Positions 34,910-43,581 of a stretch of DNA of 64,000 nucleotides are shown here, one piece after another. The notes beneath the pieces are model-generated. The model was not told where the DNA came from. It was given only the letters and a program-made list of their open reading frames with translations, and made no database searches. This DNA comes from Dehalococcoidia bacterium (lineage in GTDB: Bacteria > Chloroflexota > Dehalococcoidia > Tepidiformales > Tepidiformaceae), in the NCBI GenBank assembly GCA_020432045.1, contig JAGQHB010000004.1, positions 62,001 through 126,000 of the forward strand. Direction: 5' to 3'. A program made the position numbers and the translations under genes. How positions within the stretch are numbered: the stretch's first letter is position 1; each line of letters begins with the position of its first letter.

Positions 34910-35419
34910 GTGGATATCCTCAACCTCATTGACAGCCTGGAAGAAGTCGTCGTCCAGGCGCGGCGCCTGCCCGGTGGCAATCTGGTCGTCGACCGGAAAC
35001 GGGTACTCGACGTCATCGATCAGCTGCGGCTGGGTGTACCTGCCGATGTGCGGGAAGCGCACACCGTTCTTGAACAGCGCGACGCGATCGTGTCCGACGC
35101 ACATCAACAGGCAAGGAAACTGCTGGAACTGGCCCAGCAGGAGCGCGAGCAGCGGTTGGCCGAAACATCAGTACTTCGTGAAGCACAAGAACGCAGTCAT
35201 GCGATGTTGATCGATGCTGAGGACCGCGCACGCCAAACAATTACGGAAGCGGATGCGGTAGCGGCTGCCCACCTGAGCGAAGCTGCCGAAGCAGCTACGC
35301 GCCAGCTCGACGATGCCGATAGTTACGCCTTCGAAGTGCTGCGGCGGCTCGAAAACCAGCTACAAGCATTCCTGGACTCGATTCATTCCAGTATTGCGAG
35401 CCTGCAGGAAAACCGCTGA
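34910..35419 (+). CDS. Coiled-coil protein of unknown function
   Basis: A 169-residue protein starting with GTG at 34910. Residues about 1-45 may fold as a short domain (MDILNLIDSLEEVVVQARRL), while residues about 45-165 are a nearly continuous heptad-rich helix, strong in Ala, Gln, Arg and Glu. There is no transmembrane segment, signal or Cys. Its look is like the b-subunit stalk of ATP synthase or like DivIVA-type proteins, but such coiled coils align with many things, so I give no name. It follows coaD at 21 bp and is probably in the same operon. Confidence 0.7.
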   Translation: MDILNLIDSLEEVVVQARRLPGGNLVVDRKRVLDVIDQLRLGVPADVREAHTVLEQRDAIVSDAHQQARKLLELAQQEREQRLAETSVLREAQERSHAMLIDAEDRARQTITEADAVAAAHLSEAAEAATRQLDDADSYAFEVLRRLENQLQAFLDSIHSSIASLQENR

Positions 35420-35485
35420 CCTCTCGCTTCAGCTTCGAGGTCTCACCATTGAGGTTGCTGAACTGCGTGTTAGACTCCGCGACAG

Positions 35486-35530
35486 GTTGTCGGCTCGACA
35501 GCTGTATTATCCCATTGGAGGTCCAGCACA
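35486..35530 (+). promoter_or_regulatory. Candidate promoter and RBS for the 84-aa gene
   Basis: TATTAT lies near 35503-35508 and GGAGG near 35517-35521, the latter about 9-10 nt before the TTG at 35531. This supports an own transcript or internal promoter for the small gene. No convincing -35 box was found. Confidence 0.35.
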
Positions 35531-35785
35531 TTGGCAGAGTTCAGCGTTGTACCGGAACGCGAGGCACCGCGACCGACGCGCCAAACCGGCAGACTTGCCG
35601 CCCGCATGCGTGAATACGAAGGCTTCGTTTCTTCGGTAAAAGCCGGACAGGTCGGCAAACTGACCCCCGCCAAAGGCGAATCTGCTCGCGGAGTCGCACT
35701 TCGGGTCAGTCGCGCGGCCAAGCGCGTCAGTAAGGCCGCTGATACGTGGATCGCTGACGGATCGGTTTACTTCAAGGTCAGCTAA
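35531..35785 (+). CDS. Small basic hypothetical protein (TTG start)
   Basis: An 84-residue protein not recognised. It starts with TTG, supported by a GGAGG ribosome site and a TATTAT box just upstream. It is rich in Arg, Lys, Ala and Ser (RGVALRVSRAAKRVSKAAD) with a probable amphipathic helix and a short C-terminal strand (GSVYFKVS). There is no Cys, His or signal peptide. It could be a nucleic-acid-binding or ribosome-associated protein, but that rests only on charge. A strong hairpin follows its stop. Confidence 0.6.
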   Translation: MAEFSVVPEREAPRPTRQTGRLAARMREYEGFVSSVKAGQVGKLTPAKGESARGVALRVSRAAKRVSKAADTWIADGSVYFKVS

Positions 35786-35807
35786 TAGTTCTTGGACAAC
35801 AAACAGC

Positions 35808-35849
35808 AGTGCCGTGTCCATGGGCAAGAGTACCAATGGACACGGCACT
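35808..35849. terminator. Perfect 14-bp hairpin between convergent genes
   Basis: AGTGCCGTGTCCAT (35808-35821) is fully complementary to ATGGACACGGCACT (35836-35849), with a 14-nt loop. It lies between the small gene (plus) and bactofilin (minus), 23 and 32 bp from their stops. A clear T-run is lacking on both sides, so it may work as a bidirectional terminator or as an mRNA 3'-end stabiliser. Confidence 0.6.
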
Positions 35850-35880
35850 CATGATTTCTCAATAGCGAAGCGGCTGTGCG

Positions 35881-36501
35881 TTATTCAGATTCGGTCTCTT
35901 CTCCGGGAACGACGGCGAAGTTCGGCACTTCCCGGCCACGATTCCAGCGGCCGCCGGGCTGGGTGCCCTGCTCACCTTCGGCCGGTTGTCGCCGAGGGTT
36001 GCGGGTCACCGAAGGTAGGACGTCGGCCGATGCAACGGATGCAGTCTCGACGTTGCCACGAATCGTGGCACCTTCCTCGACCACCAGCGCCGCCGCCTTC
36101 ACCGTCCCACTCACCGTCGCCGATGCAGCAAGAAGCAGCTTGCCGGAACAGATAATGTCACCTTCGACGCGGCCGAGGACATGAGCCTCGTGCGCCTGGA
36201 TCTTCGCTTTGACCGTGGCTTCCTTCTCGATGGTCAGCCTGCCACGGCAGATGAGCTCGCCAGTAGCATTTCCCAGCACAACGAGATCGTCGCCCGCCTC
36301 ATAGCGGCCGTCGAACGTCGAAGCAGCGTCGATCACGCTCGAACTTCGCTCGGTGCGGACACCGGAGGCGATGGCACCAGCGCGGTCGGTGTCCGCTGCC
36401 AGCTGGTCGCGGAGCGGGCGTGTCGCAGGAGTGGAATCACGAGTTGAGTCGTCAGCACCAAGTCGATCGAGCCGGTCATCGCGGGGGTTGTTCCGGAGCA
36501 T
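35881..36501 (-). CDS. Bactofilin-family cytoskeletal protein
   Basis: A 206-residue bactofilin. The central beta-helical domain (about 55-145) shows the repeating hydrophobic-Gly pattern (VVLGNATGELICRGRLTIEKEATV ... ILGRVEGDIICSGKLLL in style). The N-terminal 50 and C-terminal 55 residues are polar and disordered, as usual. Bactofilins polymerise without nucleotide and act in cell shape, envelope or chromosome organisation. The ATG at 36501 has GGGAG upstream, and a 16-bp palindrome lies just before it. The gene stands alone. Confidence 0.9.
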   Translation of the reverse strand: MLRNNPRDDRLDRLGADDSTRDSTPATRPLRDQLAADTDRAGAIASGVRTERSSSVIDAASTFDGRYEAGDDLVVLGNATGELICRGRLTIEKEATVKAKIQAHEAHVLGRVEGDIICSGKLLLAASATVSGTVKAAALVVEEGATIRGNVETASVASADVLPSVTRNPRRQPAEGEQGTQPGGRWNRGREVPNFAVVPGEETESE

Positions 36502-36512
36502 AGCGTTCTCCC

Positions 36513-36550
36513 GCCCGGTGTACCGGGCATAGCATGTCCTTTACATTATG
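36513..36550 (-). promoter_or_regulatory. Bactofilin promoter with palindrome
   Basis: On the minus strand CATAAT (36550-36545) with TGGACA about 15 nt further upstream could be a promoter. Between it and the ribosome site is the inverted repeat GCCCGGT-ac-ACCGGGC (36528-36513), a possible operator or leader hairpin. The role is inferred from symmetry and position. Confidence 0.4.
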
Positions 36551-36613
36551 CGGCTGATATGGGCCTGTCCAGCATGAATCGAACGATGTCTTTCCATTCG
36601 GACCAAGAACGGC

Positions 36614-37138
36614 TCACCACGATTCCCAATGGATGTACTCGGCGGCCGCCATTCGTGGGCGCGTGCCGGTCGTAGGGTCGGCACCTTCCGGGTATCCAAA
36701 CGCAATGACATTAGCGACATAGTGACCGGCCGGCAGGGCCAGTACCTGCGCAGCCGCCGCCTCATCATGCATGGACGCGGGACAGCTTGAGATACCCTCC
36801 TCCCATGCAGCGAGCATCATGTTCTGGGCGGCGCGTCCCGCATCGAACGGACCACGGAAGAGCGTGAATGGGGCGCCAACCTGCCCGAATTCCGGGACAA
36901 GCACGAGGGCAATGACGAGCGGTGCGCTGAGCATATGTGTGGTCGAATTCCCGCACGCCGCCAGTTCGGCACGGCGATCTGCATCTCGCAGGACGACGAG
37001 CCGCACGGGCTCGGCCGCTCTCGCACTGCCTGCCATCCGGCCCGCCTGGAGAATTCTGTCCAGCACGTCATCGGGGACGGGACGATCAGCGAACGATCGA
37101 GTGTCGCGCTTTCTCACGATCGCGTCGTAGACGATCAT
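36614..37138 (-). CDS. Nitroreductase-family protein
   Basis: A 174-residue FMN-dependent nitroreductase-fold protein. The N-terminus KRDTRSFADRPVPDDVLDRIL is the usual FMN phosphate-binding part, and QNMMLAAWEEGISSCPASMHD and the late ANVIAFGYPEG (NIIALGYP in classic members) fit the family. Members reduce nitroaromatics, quinones or flavin-linked substrates with NAD(P)H; this substrate is unknown. The start overlaps the ispH stop by 4 bp, so it is coupled to ispH. Confidence 0.85.
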   Translation of the reverse strand: MIVYDAIVRKRDTRSFADRPVPDDVLDRILQAGRMAGSARAAEPVRLVVLRDADRRAELAACGNSTTHMLSAPLVIALVLVPEFGQVGAPFTLFRGPFDAGRAAQNMMLAAWEEGISSCPASMHDEAAAAQVLALPAGHYVANVIAFGYPEGADPTTGTRPRMAAAEYIHWESW

Positions 37139-38091
37139 GCTGTAGCCCGCAGCCGGGCGTCCGCAACCATTCGTCGCACGGTTGCTGGCAGCTGAAAGTG
37201 CATGGCTTCGTCACGAACGGTGCGCTCCTCGACGGTCGCACCGAAGCGGTCTACGAGGAAGCGAACGCAGTCCTGGACCAGCTCCTCGGGTGCGCTCGCC
37301 CCTGCAGTGAGCGCGACCGACTCCTTGCCTTCCAACCAGGCAGTGTCGATCTCGGCAGCGGAGTCGATGAGATACGCGGGGACCCCGAGCTCATCGGCGA
37401 TCTCGCGAAGGCGCATACTGTTGGAGCTGTTCTGGCTCCCGATGACGAGTGCAACATCCGCTTCTGGGGCAATCCGCCGGACTGCTTCCTGGCGGTTCTG
37501 GGTCGCGTAGCAAATATCTTCGCTTGGCGGCGCGACAATCGCTGGAAACCGCTGCTTGAGCCGGGCAACGATGCGGTTCGCGTCATCGACACTGAGCGTC
37601 GTCTGGCTGAGAAATGCCAGCGAGACGTCCCCGGTCACAGCGACCGTGGCAGCCTCCTCTTCGGACTGAACGAGCACCATGCGTTCCGGCGCCTCGCCCA
37701 TCGTCCCGATGATCTCGTCATGGCCTTCGTGGCCGATGAGGAGGATCGTGTGGCCCTGGCGCGCGAAACGAATCGCTTCGGAATGAACCTTGCTAACAAG
37801 CGGGCAGGTCGCATCGACGATGGTGAGGTCGCGGGCGCTGGCATCCTCGCGGAGAGAGGGCGGGACCCCATGGGCGCTGAAGACGACAGTGCCGCCGGCC
37901 GGCACTTCAGCGAGCGAGTCGACGAACACGGCACCTCGCTCCTTGAACCTATCAACCACGTGCTTGTTGTGCACGATCTCGTGGTAGACGTAGACCGGTG
38001 CACCAACCGTTTGAATCGTCTGTTCCAGTGCCTCGATCGCCATATTGACGCCTGCGCAGAATCCGCGAGGTCTTGCAAGTATGATGTGCAT
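37135..38091 (-). CDS. ispH: 4-hydroxy-3-methylbut-2-enyl diphosphate reductase
   Basis: A 318-residue FeS enzyme, last step of the MEP pathway, giving IPP and DMAPP. The three cluster cysteines are visible in ARPRGFCAGV (Cys12), DATCPLVSKVH and DICYATQNRQ. The HxH-type motifs (VYHEIVHNKHVV; GHEGHDEIIGT) and the QTTLSVDDA segment are intact. The ATG at 38091 has AGGAAG 4 nt upstream. It is divergent from the hopanoid operon and likely supplies its C5 precursors. The nitroreductase gene follows with a 4-bp overlap. Confidence 0.96.
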   Translation of the reverse strand: MHIILARPRGFCAGVNMAIEALEQTIQTVGAPVYVYHEIVHNKHVVDRFKERGAVFVDSLAEVPAGGTVVFSAHGVPPSLREDASARDLTIVDATCPLVSKVHSEAIRFARQGHTILLIGHEGHDEIIGTMGEAPERMVLVQSEEEAATVAVTGDVSLAFLSQTTLSVDDANRIVARLKQRFPAIVAPPSEDICYATQNRQEAVRRIAPEADVALVIGSQNSSNSMRLREIADELGVPAYLIDSAAEIDTAWLEGKESVALTAGASAPEELVQDCVRFLVDRFGATVEERTVRDEAMHFQLPATVRRMVADARLRATA

Positions 38092-38436
38092 GTCTTCCTG
38101 CTTTCAGATGCGAATTCGACGGAATCGTAGCCTCTGTCCAGCAGGATGAGAACACTCGCATAGTGAACCGCTTCGCAGATGGAGTGTACTTCACCGCCGT
38201 TGCCGCGCCGGATGTGAACGCCGTCTCGCAACGGCCGGAATGTTGGAGACGATCCGGTGCCGGCGTGAACTGAGTCGCAGACTGCCGTCCCGGCGGCTCC
38301 GCACACTGGCCGCAGGCTGTAGGATGAGCGGCTGAGAACACGGGGCATACGGGACATCCTCCGGATGGCCACCGGGTCTCCACCGCTACTCAGGGTCGGC
38401 CCGGCATAGTCCGGGTGCAGCCAGGAGGACCAGGCG
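38092..38436. promoter_or_regulatory. 345-bp divergent region between ispH and the hopanoid operon
   Basis: No reading frame here looks coding. For ispH, TACGAT (38129-38124, minus) with TTCTCA 17 bp upstream is a weak promoter candidate. For shc, CATAGT at 38405-38410 sits between CCCGG (38400-38404) and CCGGG (38411-38415), so a -10-like box is framed by an inverted repeat, and AGGAGG lies about 8 nt before the shc ATG. The rest shows no repeat or RNA motif that I can name. Confidence 0.4.
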
Positions 38437-40419
38437 ATGAGCGTCAGTTCAAGAAGCACGGCCCCGTCGAGACCGGTATCCGGGACGGTGAGTCCCGTTG
38501 TCGGTCTCGACGAGACGCTGGTACGCGGCCGCGAAGCGCTGCTTGCCCTGCAGTCCCCACATGGGTTCTGGTGGGCTGAACTCGAATCCAACGTGACCAT
38601 GGCGGCCGAACATCTGCTTCTCGAGCACTTCCTCGGGATCGGAGAAGCGAACCGCTGGTCCCAGACGTGCCGGTATCTGCTCCAGCATCAGAGCGCCGAT
38701 GGCTCGTGGCCCGTGTACCACGGTGGCCCCGGGGACGTGAGCGTCACAACCGAGGCCTATTTCGCGCTCAAGCTTGGGGGTATTGATCCTGAACGGCCGG
38801 AAATGGTCCGTGCCCGCGAGTTCGTACTGAAACAGGGCGGTGTCGCGAGTACGCGCATCTTCACAAAGCTGTGGCTCTCTCTGTTCGGCCAGTTCGATTG
38901 GAACGCGTTCCCGGCGATGCCACCGGAGACGCTGCTTCTGCCGGACCGCGGCCCGTTCAACATCTACGAGTTCGCATCCTGGGCACGTGCGACCATCGTC
39001 GCGATCTTCGTGGTCTGGGCATACAAGCCGGTCGTTGCTGTACCCGCCGAGCGTGGCGTCTCAGAACTGTTCGTCGATCAACGGGACCGCTCCCGAATTC
39101 GGTTCAAGCGGGACCGCAAACCCATCACCTGGCGAAACGCGTTTCTCGTCGCCGACGGCCTGCTGAAGCTGTACGACAAATCACCAATCAAGCCATTCCG
39201 GGCACGCGCACTGGACGCCTGCGAACGCTGGATCGTCGACCACCAGGAAGCCGACGGTTCGTGGGGTGGCATTCAGCCGCCGTGGGTGTATTCGCTCATC
39301 GCGCTCAAGTGCCGCGGCTACAGCAACGACCACCCGGTGATGGCGCGCGGAATTGCCGGTCTGCTGAACGAGTTCGGACTGTACGAAGACGGGACATTCA
39401 CGGTGCAGCCCTGCGTCTCACCGATCTGGGACACTTGCCTGGCGATCACCGGACTTCGCGAGGCCGGCCTCCCGCCGGATGACCCAAGACTCCGCAAGGC
39501 AGGCCTCTGGCTGTCTGCGAGAGAAGTGCGGCGCAAGGGCGACTGGGCGGTGAAGGTCCGCGACACGGAACCGGGAGGCTGGGCCTTCGAATTCGCAAAC
39601 GACGCTTATCCCGATACCGACGACACCGCGGAAGTACTGATTGCTCTGCGTTTGCTCGACCTGGACGGCACGACTCGCGATGCCGCGGAGCGCGCGACGA
39701 CCTGGCTCCGCGCCATGCAATCCTCGAATGGTGGCTGGGGATCGTTCGACAAAGACAACACGCGCCAACTGGTGACGAAGATCCCGTTCGCCGACTTCGG
39801 CGCCACGCTGGACCCTCCAACGGAAGACGTGACCGCACACGTGCTCGAATGGCTGCTGATCAATGGCTCGGACCCGGAACAAGACGCCAGCGTGCGGCGT
39901 GGCCTCGACTACCTCTGGTCCACCCAGGAACAGGACGGCAGCTGGTGGGGCCGCTGGGGCGTCAACTACATCTATGGGCTTGGCGCCGCCCTCCCGGCGC
40001 TCGCCGCTTCCGGGGTCGATCCTGCGGATGAACGTATCCGGCGCGCCGTCGCCTGGCTCGAAACGCACCAGAATGCGGACGGCGGCTGGGGCGAATCGTG
40101 CGCCAGTTATGACAATCCATCCACACGAGGGATTGGGCCGAGCACGCCGTCCCAGACGGCCTGGGCGGTGCTGGCGCTGCTCGCGGGCGGCGAACTGCAC
40201 TCCAACGCTACGGAGCGCGGCGTCCGTTACCTGGTAACGATGCAGGAGCGCGATGGTACCTGGGACGAACCGGAATTCACGGGGACAGGCTTTCCTCGGG
40301 ACTTCATGCTCAACTACCACCTCTACCGTCAGTACTGGCCGCTCTGGGCACTGGGGCGCTACCGGCGCATGCTCGCGGGCGAGGCCATCCACCGTCCGGA
40401 CGACGACCCGTGGCGCTAG
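38437..40419 (+). CDS. shc: Squalene-hopene cyclase
   Basis: A 660-residue cyclase that turns squalene into hopene/hopanol. The DxDD acid motif is D393-T-D395-D396 (in YPDTDDTAE), matching the classic Asp374/376/377 region. Several QW repeats are visible (GSWGGIQPPWVYSLIAL; GSWWGRWGVNYIYG; GGWGESCASYDN). Length is typical. ATG at 38437 has AGGAGG 8 nt upstream. First gene of a seven-gene operon; its end overlaps hpnC by 10 bp. It acts at the membrane, usually as a monotopic enzyme. Confidence 0.97.
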   Translation: MSVSSRSTAPSRPVSGTVSPVVGLDETLVRGREALLALQSPHGFWWAELESNVTMAAEHLLLEHFLGIGEANRWSQTCRYLLQHQSADGSWPVYHGGPGDVSVTTEAYFALKLGGIDPERPEMVRAREFVLKQGGVASTRIFTKLWLSLFGQFDWNAFPAMPPETLLLPDRGPFNIYEFASWARATIVAIFVVWAYKPVVAVPAERGVSELFVDQRDRSRIRFKRDRKPITWRNAFLVADGLLKLYDKSPIKPFRARALDACERWIVDHQEADGSWGGIQPPWVYSLIALKCRGYSNDHPVMARGIAGLLNEFGLYEDGTFTVQPCVSPIWDTCLAITGLREAGLPPDDPRLRKAGLWLSAREVRRKGDWAVKVRDTEPGGWAFEFANDAYPDTDDTAEVLIALRLLDLDGTTRDAAERATTWLRAMQSSNGGWGSFDKDNTRQLVTKIPFADFGATLDPPTEDVTAHVLEWLLINGSDPEQDASVRRGLDYLWSTQEQDGSWWGRWGVNYIYGLGAALPALAASGVDPADERIRRAVAWLETHQNADGGWGESCASYDNPSTRGIGPSTPSQTAWAVLALLAGGELHSNATERGVRYLVTMQERDGTWDEPEFTGTGFPRDFMLNYHLYRQYWPLWALGRYRRMLAGEAIHRPDDDPWR

Positions 40420-41294
40420 CAACTGAAGCGGCAGCGACGAGGAAGGCAAGGCTCCGAGACGCCTATTCCTGGTGCCGCGACTACGCCCGCGCCCACCAGG
40501 AGAACTTCACCGTCGTCTCGTGGGTACTGCCACGGGAACTTCGGCCGCACTTCTGGTCGCTGTATTCATTCTGCCGCTGGACCGACGACCTCGGCGACGA
40601 AGCGAAAGGCGACCGCCTGGCGTTGCTCAACGATTGGGAACGGTCCCTCATCCGCTGCTATGAAGGGATCCGCGATGAGCCGCTCTTCGTTGCTCTCGGC
40701 CGCACTATCGACCGCTTTCGAATCCCGCCTGACCCGTTCCTGAAGCTGATCGAGGCGAACCGGCGAGACCAGGAGATCACCAGGTTTCCAACGTTCGACG
40801 CACTTCTCGATTACTGCTCGTACTCTGCCACGCCGGTTGGGCGGATGGTGCTGTACGTGCTCGGCTATCGGGACGAAGAGCGTCAGCGTCTCTCGGACGA
40901 AACTTGCATTGGGCTCCAGCTGGCGAACTTCTGGCAGGATGTTTCGGTCGACTGGACGAAGGGCCGCGTCTACCTGCCGCAGGAGGATCTCGCCCGCTTC
41001 GGCGTAGCCGAGGCTGACATCGCCGCCGGTGTCGCGACGGGGCCGTCGCGGAGGCTCCTGGAATTCGAAGTGAGGCGCACGCAGGGCTATTTTGACCGTG
41101 GCCGCGCACTCGAACGCCTGGTGAGCCGAAAAGCGAGGGCCGATGTGCGGCTCTTCCGGCTGGGTGGAGAAGCAGTACTCAAGGCCATCAGAGCACACGA
41201 ATTTGACGTGCTCAGCCAGCGGCCCACCATAGCAAAGCAGCGAAAGGCGTGGATGGGGCTGGAAAGTGCCTTCCGCGTCAAGCTCGGGTTCTAA
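40410..41294 (+). CDS. hpnC: Squalene synthase subunit HpnC (hydroxysqualene synthase)
   Basis: A 294-residue trans-isoprenyl diphosphate synthase-like protein. In the HpnCDE route HpnC turns presqualene diphosphate into hydroxysqualene. The two Asp-rich motifs are SFCRWTDDLGDE and FWQDVSVDWTKGRVYLPQEDL. It begins with GTG at 40410 inside the shc end (10-bp overlap). The later hpnD gene is 15 bp downstream. HpnC and HpnD are homologous; I assign this as HpnC by its place first in the order and by its WTDDLGDE motif. Confidence 0.92.
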   Translation: MALATEAAATRKARLRDAYSWCRDYARAHQENFTVVSWVLPRELRPHFWSLYSFCRWTDDLGDEAKGDRLALLNDWERSLIRCYEGIRDEPLFVALGRTIDRFRIPPDPFLKLIEANRRDQEITRFPTFDALLDYCSYSATPVGRMVLYVLGYRDEERQRLSDETCIGLQLANFWQDVSVDWTKGRVYLPQEDLARFGVAEADIAAGVATGPSRRLLEFEVRRTQGYFDRGRALERLVSRKARADVRLFRLGGEAVLKAIRAHEFDVLSQRPTIAKQRKAWMGLESAFRVKLGF

Positions 41295-41308
41295 AGAGGG
41301 ACAAGCAC

Positions 41309-42217
41309 ATGGCGGTCGAGACAATCAGCCCAGAGGCCACCGCAACGACGCATCCCGAGCTCGCCGAAGCAATCGCGTGGTGTAAGGACTACACCAGAAC
41401 GCGCGCCAAGAACTTCTACTACGCCTTCGCGATCCTCCCACGGCAGAAGCGCGATGCCATCTATGCGGCCTACGCATTCAGTGGTTATGTAGATGACATT
41501 GCTGACGAATTGACGGACACCTCGGAGCAGCGCGCGCTCATGGACGAAGCTCGCAGAAGGCTGCGCGAATGCCGCAACGGCGAACGCGAAGGACCACTGT
41601 TCACGGCACTCGGTTGGGCCTTCGACACGTTCGATATCCCCGATGAATTCTTCGAAGAACTCGTCAACGGCGTGGAGATGGACTTCACCATGAGCCGCTA
41701 CGAGACGTGGGCCGACCTGAAGCTCTACTGCTATCGTGTTGCTTCAATGGTCGGCCTCATCTGCACGTCCGTCTTCGGGACGCGGCCAAACCCTCGATCA
41801 CGTGATTTTGCCACGCACATGGGCATCGGCCTTCAGATCGTGAACATTATGCGGGACGTCCGGGAAGACGCAGTTCGCGGCCGCGTGTACTTCGCCCAGG
41901 ACGAGCTTGCCCGGTTCGGACTCACGGACGCCGACATCCTCGCCGGCGTCAGCGACGAGCGTTTCGTCGCGTTGATGGAGCACTACGGGGCACGGGCACG
42001 ACGATTCTTCCGTAGCGGCCAGCGCCTTCTGCCACTCCTCGACCTAAGGTCCCGGATGTGTGTAAACGTGATGCAGGGCGTGTACTTCGAGCTGTTGGAG
42101 CGAATCGAAAAGCGGGACTACGACGTGCTGAGCGAGCGAGTCAGCCTCAGTACTCCCGAAAAGCTCCTCGCGATTGGCCGGCTCTGGGCTGGTGCCGCGA
42201 TGGTCCGGGCCAAGTGA
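41309..42217 (+). CDS. hpnD: Presqualene diphosphate synthase HpnD
   Basis: A 302-residue isoprenyl synthase of the squalene/phytoene synthase family; HpnD condenses two farnesyl diphosphates to presqualene diphosphate. The motifs are FSGYVDDIADE (first Asp-rich) and GLQIVNIMRDVREDAVRGRVYF (second, DxxxD). I start at the ATG at 41309, after GAGGG 9 nt upstream; the reading upstream is inside hpnC. Its stop overlaps hpnE by 4 bp (GTGA). Confidence 0.93.
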   Translation: MAVETISPEATATTHPELAEAIAWCKDYTRTRAKNFYYAFAILPRQKRDAIYAAYAFSGYVDDIADELTDTSEQRALMDEARRRLRECRNGEREGPLFTALGWAFDTFDIPDEFFEELVNGVEMDFTMSRYETWADLKLYCYRVASMVGLICTSVFGTRPNPRSRDFATHMGIGLQIVNIMRDVREDAVRGRVYFAQDELARFGLTDADILAGVSDERFVALMEHYGARARRFFRSGQRLLPLLDLRSRMCVNVMQGVYFELLERIEKRDYDVLSERVSLSTPEKLLAIGRLWAGAAMVRAK

Positions 42218-43581
42218 ACATTGCCGTCATCGGCGGGGGCCTGGCGGGCCTCGCGGCGGCATGCGAACTCGTCGACCTCGGCCACCGGCCAACCATTTTC
42301 GAGCGCCGCCCATGGGCAGGCGGCAAGACCTATTCGTATGTCGACCGTGAAACAGGCGACGAGGTCGACAACGGTCAGCACGTGTTCATGCAGTGCACAA
42401 CCGCATACACGGACTTCCTGCGAAAGCTGGGTACGCTTGGGCTCTGCCGGAGACAGCGCCGTCTCTCCGTTCCCGTCTTCAACCGTGACGGGAGCCGCTC
42501 CACGCTCCGCGCCTCCGGACTACCTGCACCGCTACACCTCGGCTGGTCGTTCCTGCGATACAAACACATCGCGGCATCGATCAAGCCCGGCATCGCTCGC
42601 ACGCTCCTCAAAGCCGCGCGAATGAGCGAGCAAGAACGAGCCTCGCTGCACGAACGCTCGCTGGGAGACTGGCTCCGCGAAAACGGACAGGGAGGCGTGG
42701 CGATCCGCGACTTCTGGGATTTCATGCTGGTCCCGACGCTCAATGCGTCATCGGAGGAAAGTAGCGCAGCTGACGCGCTGTTCGTGCTTCGAGAAGGCTT
42801 CCTCCGATCCAACCACACCGCGGCGATTGGTGTCGCCCGGTGCGGCTTGACGCGCCTGCACGTCGATCCCGCCGTGGCGTACTTCACGGCGCGAGGAGGG
42901 TCGATCCGCACCGGAACTACCGTGACCGGGCTCCGGGTCCGGGACGGCCGCATCACCGGGCTACGCGTTGAGGGCGCACAAGAGGAGGACTTCGACGCAG
43001 TCGTCTGCGCCGTGCCTCCCACCCAGGCTGCCTCGCTGCTTTCCCAGGATGGTTTCGACTTCAGTGCGCTGCGGGCCATCGAAATGGCACCGATCATCAA
43101 CCTGCATCTGTGGTTTGACCGTCCGGTTGCGGACTTCTCGCTCGCGGCGTTCGTGGGAAACGAACTTCAATGGGCGTTCAACCGGGACCGCATCGATCCC
43201 GGACTGCCCGGGAGTCAAAAGCATCGGCTCGTGGTCTCGCTCAGTGCTGCGAGTCCATACATGGGCCTGACCAGGAAGGAGCTTCGGGAGCGCTTTCTTC
43301 CGCAGCTGCACCGGGCGATTCCCGGTACAGCGGAGGCCCGGCTCGTCCATTTCCTCGCGATCAAGGAGCCTGAAGCAACGTTCGTCCCGTCGCCGGGACT
43401 TCACCGTCCTACTACGCAAACCGCGTGGCCCGACCTTGTGTTAGCCGGTACATTCACGGATACCGGCTGGCCAGCCACTATGGAATCAGCAGTTCGGAGC
43501 GGCCAGGCGGCCGCCCGGACTCTCGACGAGGCACTCGCTCCCGGTCCTCACCAACGCGCCAAGAACGGATGTAACCGATGA
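42214..43581 (+). CDS. hpnE: Hydroxysqualene dehydroxylase HpnE
   Basis: A 455-residue FAD-dependent enzyme of the phytoene-desaturase-like amine oxidase family. HpnE reduces hydroxysqualene to squalene. The FAD loop is AVIGGGLAGLAAACELVDLG, then FERRPWAGGKT and the C-terminal DLVLAGTFTDTGWPATMESAVRSG second FAD motif. It starts with GTG at 42214, inside the hpnD stop, and overlaps hpnH by 4 bp. Completes the squalene route started by HpnD and HpnC. Confidence 0.94.
   Translation: MNIAVIGGGLAGLAAACELVDLGHRPTIFERRPWAGGKTYSYVDRETGDEVDNGQHVFMQCTTAYTDFLRKLGTLGLCRRQRRLSVPVFNRDGSRSTLRASGLPAPLHLGWSFLRYKHIAASIKPGIARTLLKAARMSEQERASLHERSLGDWLRENGQGGVAIRDFWDFMLVPTLNASSEESSAADALFVLREGFLRSNHTAAIGVARCGLTRLHVDPAVAYFTARGGSIRTGTTVTGLRVRDGRITGLRVEGAQEEDFDAVVCAVPPTQAASLLSQDGFDFSALRAIEMAPIINLHLWFDRPVADFSLAAFVGNELQWAFNRDRIDPGLPGSQKHRLVVSLSAASPYMGLTRKELRERFLPQLHRAIPGTAEARLVHFLAIKEPEATFVPSPGLHRPTTQTAWPDLVLAGTFTDTGWPATMESAVRSGQAAARTLDEALAPGPHQRAKNGCNR

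Noticed and set aside
37635-38600. 321-codon minus-strand frame overlapping ispH and the shc promoter region
   Set aside because: It is out of frame with ispH and has no family similarity, although it covers part of the intergenic stretch.
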